Source of the DNA: an uncultured Clostridia bacterium
Lineage (GTDB): Bacteria; Bacillota; Clostridia; UBA1381
Reading direction: 5' to 3'
DNA length: 8,784 nucleotides
NCBI GenBank assembly: GCA_934481375.1
Contig: CAKSPN010000062.1
Location: 1-8,784 of the forward strand
How positions within the stretch are numbered: position 1 is the first letter of the stretch; the number at the start of each line of letters is the position of its first letter. A program made the translations under genes and the position numbers. This document shows positions 5,360-8,784 of this stretch, piece by piece. The notes below the pieces were generated by a model. It searched no databases. It was not told the DNA's origin and saw nothing but the letters and a program-made list of their open reading frames with translations.

Positions 5360-7428
5360 TATTCAGCACCTCCCGGAGTATATCCCGTAAATCTCTTGTT
5401 CCAGTCTACAGAGCATTTCACAACCTCCGACCATACCTTGCCGGCAGCTGTTTTTATGTAAGCAATGGCATAGCAGTTGTTTGTGTCGCCGTCGCCGATG
5501 TTTGTTATATCGCCGTAGAATACGTTTATTGCGCCCTCTTTCGATACAACCGTTCCCGACACTTCTGCGGTGGGGTTATCAGCCTTGCTGAACTTAATTC
5601 CCGCCTCGGTAATATCGGTTAATGACGGATTTACTCTGAAAGAAAATCTCATTACGCCGTACTTTTTGCCGTCAGCCTCATAGAAGCCGGAGTCCGTAAG
5701 TGTATCCCATACTATGCTCACTGGTCTTATGCTGATTTCCTCGTCGTCTACCTTAAGCGAAGTCTTATCCTTTGACGAGTCGGTCAAATCTTCTTTTATC
5801 TTTTTAATGTTGTAAAGCTGGCTTCCGCTCTTTGTATTCTCCGCAAAGCCCTCCGCTGCGGAATTTGCAATCTCTACACCGAATGGGCATAAACTGCTGT
5901 CGACCTCGATTGCCGCTTTTCCCGAAACAGAACTGCTTGCATAGAATTTACAGCCGTTTACGTAAACCTTGTTCGGCTCTGCGTCGAGATAATCTTTCTC
6001 CGGCTTTCCAAGATATAATTCATTGTAAACAAGAATTGCCTTACCTTTACCGCTGAATGTACAGTTGTTAAAAGTTGCTGTTTTTGCACTGTATGTCCAT
6101 ACGTTATAATCTGCATTGTCCTGTATAAATTGGCAATCGTTAAATGTTTCTGTTGTTTCATAAAGGAATACTTTGCCTTTTATTGTACAATGATTGTATT
6201 CCTTTTCATTTCCGTGTGCAAGACCCACATAATCAGCCGTTCCCCATGTCATTGTCAGGTTGTTGAATGTGATTTTCTTGTTGTGGTGCAGACCGATATA
6301 CTGACCGTAAGTACGGTTTGCGAAATAAAGCTCACCGGTATTTTGGCCGTCAAATATCAGATTTTTGTCTCCGCCGCCACTGAAATCATTGCCGCCTACC
6401 GTAATTGTACCGATAATTGTAACAGTGTCGCCATCGTTTGCCGCTGTTACCGCATCTGCAAGCGATGTGTAGTATGTATCGCCTATTGATGCAACGGGGT
6501 TGATGAGCTTGTCATTTATGCTGTCTGCCATTGCCTCGGGCGTATCGCTTGAAGTAAGCGGAGCCGTTTGCGGAATAGTGTTGTTTCCGAAAATGATTGA
6601 CGGCATATCGGGATTTAAAGCCCGAAGCACGGAAGTGTCTGTTGTTGACGTGTTGTTTATAATCGCCAGCGAAGAAGCGTCATCAAACTTGTATGAAGAT
6701 GCAATCTGAATTAAATCGCCTCCGAGTTCCGCATTACAGCTGAATGTATTTGCGTCTATCACAGCATTTTTTACTGTAGCACCGCTCAGCATAATACCGC
6801 TCTTTGTATTGTCAAATGTATTTCTTTTTATTACGACATTTCCTGCCTGAACGTCCTTCAACCCGTATGACATAACGTTTTTGAATGTGCAGTCCTCAAC
6901 ATCAACCGTCCTGTTTTCATCAACGTTGTTTCCTTCCAGACTCCACGGAGTTATCGTAACGTTGTCAAAGGTACAGTCGGTAATTGTAACGTTGCCGCTG
7001 TTGTGCAGTTTCAGTTGACCGCCCACAGCCTGCTCCGTTGTAAAACTGCCGGCAGTTAGGCTGTTCTCGCAAACGGTAAAATCTTTCGGTATAAATTTAA
7101 AATCCACACCCGAAATATTTAAGTCGCTTAAATCCTCAAATAAATAGTATTGAGCAAGCTTTGAGTTTACTGCATTCGGCGTTGATGCCGTAGCTTCTGT
7201 TTTATTTGCCGTACAGGTATGAGTGCGGTTCAGCTGACGGCAGCCCGTAACAGGTTCCCAAGTAACCGTTGTTGCGTTTTTGCCGTCAAATGTACCGCCG
7301 TTTTTTTCAACGGCAGCTACAAATTCGTCGAATGTAATGCTTGTATTCTCTGCAAATACAGGGAATGCCATAGTACCGAGTACCATTGCGGCAGACATAA
7401 TGCCCGCCAAAAGTTTTTTGCCCTTCAT
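5359..7428 (-). CDS. Large secreted right-handed beta-helix protein
   Basis: A 689-residue exported protein. Residues 1-26 are a signal peptide (MKGKKLLAGIMSAAM start, VFA-E cleavage). Two stretches of parallel beta-helix repeats follow, about 100-290 and 335-500, recognisable from repeated coils of the form V-x-I-x-x-C-x-F-x-N (TDCTFDNV, EDCTFKNV, NDCQF, NNCTF, NGCKF). Between them is a segment YYTSLADAVTAANDGDTVTI (about 319-338), a motif frequent before beta-helices in clostridial surface proteins. Residues about 555-675 look like a beta-sandwich module. I see no sortase motif, SLH repeats or catalytic signature, so a lyase, adhesin or polysaccharide-binding role stays open. The start is ATG 7428, with GAGGG (7439-7435) 6 nt upstream; a TTG one codon earlier is less likely. 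It is first gene of a four-gene operon directly downstream of the invertible promoter cassette, with no clear promoter of its own. Confidence 0.9.
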   Translation of the reverse strand: MKGKKLLAGIMSAAMVLGTMAFPVFAENTSITFDEFVAAVEKNGGTFDGKNATTVTWEPVTGCRQLNRTHTCTANKTEATASTPNAVNSKLAQYYLFEDLSDLNISGVDFKFIPKDFTVCENSLTAGSFTTEQAVGGQLKLHNSGNVTITDCTFDNVTITPWSLEGNNVDENRTVDVEDCTFKNVMSYGLKDVQAGNVVIKRNTFDNTKSGIMLSGATVKNAVIDANTFSCNAELGGDLIQIASSYKFDDASSLAIINNTSTTDTSVLRALNPDMPSIIFGNNTIPQTAPLTSSDTPEAMADSINDKLINPVASIGDTYYTSLADAVTAANDGDTVTIIGTITVGGNDFSGGGDKNLIFDGQNTGELYFANRTYGQYIGLHHNKKITFNNLTMTWGTADYVGLAHGNEKEYNHCTIKGKVFLYETTETFNDCQFIQDNADYNVWTYSAKTATFNNCTFSGKGKAILVYNELYLGKPEKDYLDAEPNKVYVNGCKFYASSSVSGKAAIEVDSSLCPFGVEIANSAAEGFAENTKSGSQLYNIKKIKEDLTDSSKDKTSLKVDDEEISIRPVSIVWDTLTDSGFYEADGKKYGVMRFSFRVNPSLTDITEAGIKFSKADNPTAEVSGTVVSKEGAINVFYGDITNIGDGDTNNCYAIAYIKTAAGKVWSEVVKCSVDWNKRFTGYTPGGAE

Positions 7429-7547
7429 CAAAATCCCTCTTTCTTAAATATTTTTTCGTGTGCTGTACGCACACATCCGCAAGGATACCCCCTTGTTAAT
7501 ATATAATTATCCGACAAAATCGGCTAATTACCTTTAATAAATAAAAC
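7429..7547 (-). promoter_or_regulatory. Structured leader of the beta-helix operon
   Basis: This fixed 119-bp stretch between the left recombination site and the gene has no convincing sigma-A promoter on the minus strand. It carries three dyads: an imperfect one at 7504-7530 (TAATTA and CCGA arms, one mismatch, 5-nt loop), a 5-bp stem at 7480-7495 (CAAGG/CCTTG) and a 6-bp stem at 7458-7474 (GTGTGC/GCACAC) just upstream of the SD. The first is symmetric enough to be a dimeric repressor operator. I do not recognise a riboswitch class. Confidence 0.5.
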
Positions 7548-7581
7548 ATATAGCCACATAATGTAAATTATGTGGCTATAT
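7548..7581 (-). terminator. Hairpin over the left recombination site, likely back-up terminator in the present orientation
   Basis: Perfect 15-bp arms (7548-7562 and 7567-7581) enclose the tetraloop GTAA. On the minus strand the stem is followed by GTTTTATTTATT. It would stop leftward read-through from the recombinase gene before the beta-helix operon. Its G+C pairs (AGCC/GGCT) depend on the flank inside the invertible segment, so inversion would shorten the stem to about 7 bp. Confidence 0.55.
7556..7573 (+). repeat. Left inverted repeat, dif-like recombination site (IRL)
   Basis: The 18-bp ACATAATGTAAATTATGT consists of perfectly inverted 6-bp arms (ACATAA/TTATGT) around an asymmetric 6-bp centre TGTAAA, the layout of a Xer-type crossover site. 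An identical copy lies in opposite orientation at 7808-7825. The asymmetric centre defines the orientation, so recombination between the two would invert the DNA between them. Confidence 0.8.
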
Positions 7582-7652
7582 CCTGTAGAATAATCTCACA
7601 TTTTACAAAATCTGATGTTATATCAGCCTGTGTTTATGAGTTTTTCACATCA

Positions 7653-7690
7653 CAAAAAGACCGATGCTGTATTAATTTTTGCATCAGTCT
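7653..7690 (-). terminator. Intrinsic terminator for leftward transcription, inside the invertible segment
   Basis: Arms 7658-7667 and 7681-7690 form a 10-bp stem around a 13-nt loop. On the minus strand the one non-Watson-Crick position is a U-G wobble, while on the plus strand it is an A-C mismatch, and a U5 run follows only on the minus strand. It thus acts on leftward RNA, providing the 3' end of the recombinase transcript and insulating the beta-helix operon in this orientation. Confidence 0.75.
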
Positions 7691-7740
7691 GCTTCAGCTC
7701 GTCCTATTTTGTTGCATAATGACGAAAAAAATTTAAAACA

Positions 7741-7769
7741 TTGACATAATATTACTTTTATGTTATACT
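7741..7769 (+). promoter_or_regulatory. Strong sigma-A-type promoter in the invertible segment, now pointing away from the operon
   Basis: TTGACA (7741-7746) is a perfect -35 box and TATACT (7764-7769) a 5/6 -10 box with the ideal 17-bp spacing, in AT-rich DNA. The start would be near 7776. No plus-strand gene lies downstream; it reads through the right recombination site toward the recombinase 3' end. Inversion of 7556-7825 would turn it onto the beta-helix operon. Confidence 0.85.
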
Positions 7770-7805
7770 AAATAAAAATAGATTTATATGTATACATTGA
7801 GTTTG

Positions 7806-7833
7806 CAACATAATTTACATTATGTTGTTTTTT
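7806..7833 (+). terminator. Hairpin over the right recombination site with T-run
   Basis: Arms 7806-7814 and 7819-7827 (CAACATAAT and complement) form a 9-bp, AT-rich stem with loop TTAC, followed on the plus strand by six T (7828-7833). It could stop rightward RNA from the cassette promoter just before it becomes antisense to the recombinase gene. The stem is weak, so some read-through is likely. Confidence 0.5.
7808..7825 (-). repeat. Right inverted repeat, dif-like recombination site (IRR)
   Basis: Exact reverse complement of the 18 bp at 7556-7573, with the centre TGTAAA on the minus strand. Identity stops one base outside the core, apart from a shared GC two bases further on one side, as expected for a pair of short crossover sites. 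Read on the minus strand, CATAATGTAAATTATGTT differs at one of 18 bases from E. coli dif as I recall it. Confidence 0.8.
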
Positions 7834-7846
7834 ATTGTAATTCTGT

Positions 7847-8686
7847 CTAACATCGCAATAAACCGAGTTTTTGCAGTTGCTTTATATGTTCCGTTCCGCT
7901 TTCCATTGTATAGATGCGTGTAGTTTCCACAGATGAATGACCGAGAATATCCGCCAGGCGAACAATGTCTTTTTGTAAAGAATAAAATGTCCGTGCAAAC
8001 AAGTGGCGGAAGTTGTGCGGAAATACTTTTGATTTGTCCACATTTGCGCTTTCGCATAAGTTTTTGAGCATTTTCCATATTGCACATCGGTCAAGCGGTC
8101 TGCCGTTTCTCGTAATGAACACCGAACCGCTTTTTATATTCTTTGCTTTGGTGTATTCCTTTAACATTTTGCATAGCTTTTTCGGCAAAAATATTTGTCG
8201 TATCTTTCCTTTGCAGTTTATAACCGCTTGCCCTTGCCTGACAGATTCACAAGTTACATATTTTATTTCCGATACTCTCAAACCCGTGCTTGCCACTGTC
8301 TGCATTAAATAGTATAACCGCTCATTTTTCCTGTTCTGAGCCGCAATCAAAAGCCGTTCGTATTCCGCCTTTGATAACTCCTTTGACTTGTCCGCAAAAA
8401 TGCGCCGCTGAATTTTCAGCGTTTTTATTTTTAATTCGTACCACCCCATAAATGTAAAAAACGCATTTATTGATGAAATAACCGAATTTACGCTTCTCGG
8501 CGAATAGCCTTCGCAAAGCTTGCGTTTGTAATCGAGTACATCGGCTTTTTGCAAATCTGTTTTGCCGACGCACTTTGCAAAACGCCTGATGTCCCGTAAA
8601 TATTTTTCTATCGTGTTTTCACTTCGTTCTTCTTCATATAAATAGAGCCTGAAGCTGTCGATAAGTTTTTCTGTGATGATTTTCAT
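7847..8686 (-). CDS. XerC/D-family tyrosine recombinase (probable DNA invertase)
   Basis: A 279-residue cytoplasmic site-specific recombinase that cuts and rejoins DNA through a 3'-phosphotyrosine. Residues about 3-85 are the SAM-like core-binding domain (ENTIEKYLRDIRRF-type helix, SPRSVNSVISSINAFF). The catalytic domain is complete: Arg137 in TGLRVSEI, Lys161 in the CKGKIRQIFLP hairpin, His224 and Arg227 in PHNFRHLFA, His250 in LGHSSVETT, and the nucleophile Tyr259 in RIYTM. The length fits Xer-like invertases, with no arm-binding domain as in phage integrases. ATG 8686 is chosen as start because AAAGGA (8702-8697) lies 10 nt away; a TTG at 8695 would be 1 nt from it. The gene lies 21 bp from the right dif-like repeat, so inversion of the neighbouring cassette is its likely job. 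Host chromosome-dimer resolution by XerC or XerD is the alternative role. Confidence 0.93.
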   Translation of the reverse strand: MKIITEKLIDSFRLYLYEEERSENTIEKYLRDIRRFAKCVGKTDLQKADVLDYKRKLCEGYSPRSVNSVISSINAFFTFMGWYELKIKTLKIQRRIFADKSKELSKAEYERLLIAAQNRKNERLYYLMQTVASTGLRVSEIKYVTCESVRQGQAVINCKGKIRQIFLPKKLCKMLKEYTKAKNIKSGSVFITRNGRPLDRCAIWKMLKNLCESANVDKSKVFPHNFRHLFARTFYSLQKDIVRLADILGHSSVETTRIYTMESGTEHIKQLQKLGLLRC

Positions 8687-8717
8687 TGCCGTCAATTCCT
8701 TTCAAGATTTTAACTCT

Positions 8718-8746
8718 ATTATACCCCCGATTGCGATTTTAATGAA
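8718..8746 (-). promoter_or_regulatory. Promoter of the recombinase gene
   Basis: On the minus strand a perfect -10 box TATAAT (8723-8718) lies 17 nt from a poor -35 box TTCATT (8746-8741, 3/6). The start would be near 8711, with a leader of about 25 nt. It lies outside the invertible segment, so recombinase expression would not flip directly with it. Confidence 0.6.
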
Positions 8747-8752
8747 CAATAA

Positions 8753-8784
8753 ATTAAGGACATACCGAATGGTATGTCCTTAAT
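8753..8784. terminator. Strong hairpin at the right edge, probable terminator of the upstream gene
   Basis: Perfect 14-bp arms (8753-8766 and 8771-8784) around the loop GAAT. On the minus strand it runs into TTATTGTT, moderately U-rich. The arms touch the window edge, so the stem may be longer and the plus-strand side is unseen. It may be bidirectional. It isolates the recombinase gene from what lies to the right. Confidence 0.55.

Larger units (their letters stand above)
7556..7825. other. Predicted invertible promoter-terminator cassette (phase-variation switch)
   Basis: Two identical 18-bp dif-like sequences in inverted orientation bound 234 bp without a gene. Inside are a near-consensus promoter pointing right (7741-7769) and an intrinsic terminator for leftward transcription (7653-7690). 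A tyrosine recombinase gene begins its 3' end 21 bp to the right. To the left is a secreted-protein operon without an evident promoter. Inversion maps position x to 15381 - x, which puts the -35 box at 7640-7635 and -10 at 7617-7612 facing the operon, with a start near 7605 and a leader of about 177 nt. The present orientation is therefore predicted OFF. Invertible promoters beside tyrosine recombinases are established in gut Firmicutes and Bacteroidetes; inversion here is inferred, not observed. Confidence 0.78.

Noticed and set aside
7479..7500. A GGGTAT box as a SigB-type -10 element for the beta-helix gene
   Set aside because: No GTTTAA-like -35 lies at the right distance, and Clostridia generally lack this sigma factor.
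7429..7547. A riboswitch in the leader of the beta-helix gene
   Set aside because: Three small dyads exist, but none of the conserved cores I know (c-di-GMP, SAM, TPP, cobalamin, glycine and others) is visible, and the leader is short.
7806..7827. This is the chromosome's own dif site
   Set aside because: A chromosome normally has one dif, while here two copies sit inverted 234 bp apart; the Firmicutes dif as I recall it differs in the XerC half.
7548..7833. The two hairpins are merely ordinary terminators that look alike
   Set aside because: The 18-bp cores are identical including an asymmetric centre, they match a Xer site, and they flank a promoter beside a tyrosine recombinase. Terminator function may still coexist.
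7815..8087. A second minus-strand frame over the recombinase 3' end
   Set aside because: It is an out-of-frame shadow of the recombinase, which has a complete set of catalytic residues in its own frame.
7556..8784. An insertion sequence or integrated element ending in inverted repeats
   Set aside because: The repeats do not bound the recombinase gene, there are no target duplications, and the recombinase lacks phage-integrase arm-binding features. The hairpin at 8753-8784 is unrelated in sequence to the repeats.
1..8784. CRISPR arrays, tRNA or rRNA genes
   Set aside because: I saw no regularly spaced direct repeats, no cloverleaf with CCA-like end, and no rRNA-like conserved stretches.

Overview
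The window reads as chromosome of a moderately AT-rich, low-GC Gram-positive anaerobe, most likely a gut-type Clostridia. The reasons are sigma-A-type promoters (TTGACA/TATAAT-like), strong AGGAGG-type ribosome binding sites, short compact operons, copper-amine-oxidase-N 'stalk' domains on secreted proteins, and an oxygen-sensitive glycyl radical enzyme. Every gene lies on the minus strand, so transcription runs from high to low coordinates.

Right to left. (1) 8686-7847 encodes a complete XerC/D-type tyrosine recombinase with its own promoter. (2) 7846-7429 is non-coding and holds a ~270-bp cassette bounded by two inverted copies of an 18-bp dif-like sequence (7556-7573 and 7808-7825). Inside it are a near-consensus promoter that now points right, away from the downstream operon, and an intrinsic terminator that now faces the leftward direction. 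(3) 7428-4527 is a four-gene operon: a secreted beta-helix protein, a 51-residue unannotated peptide, a secreted stalk-domain protein and a small cysteine-rich zinc-ribbon-like protein. It ends in a palindromic terminator, and I find no convincing promoter between it and the cassette. (4) 4424-1899 is coaBC (coenzyme A synthesis) followed by a secreted parvulin foldase with an N-terminal stalk domain, with a clear promoter and terminator. (5) 1770-1 is a HAD phosphatase followed by a B12-independent glycerol/1,2-propanediol dehydratase-like glycyl radical enzyme that runs off the left edge.

The main discovery candidate is the 7548-8686 region, which looks like a phase-variation switch. The recombinase would invert the 7556-7825 segment. 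In the orientation shown (predicted OFF) the promoter reads into the recombinase 3' end and a terminator insulates the operon. After inversion (predicted ON) the promoter would face the secreted-protein operon and the terminator would face away. The recombination sites themselves fold into hairpins whose strength depends on orientation. A second notable point is that CoaBC has Asn where the family's catalytic Cys of the decarboxylase domain is expected.
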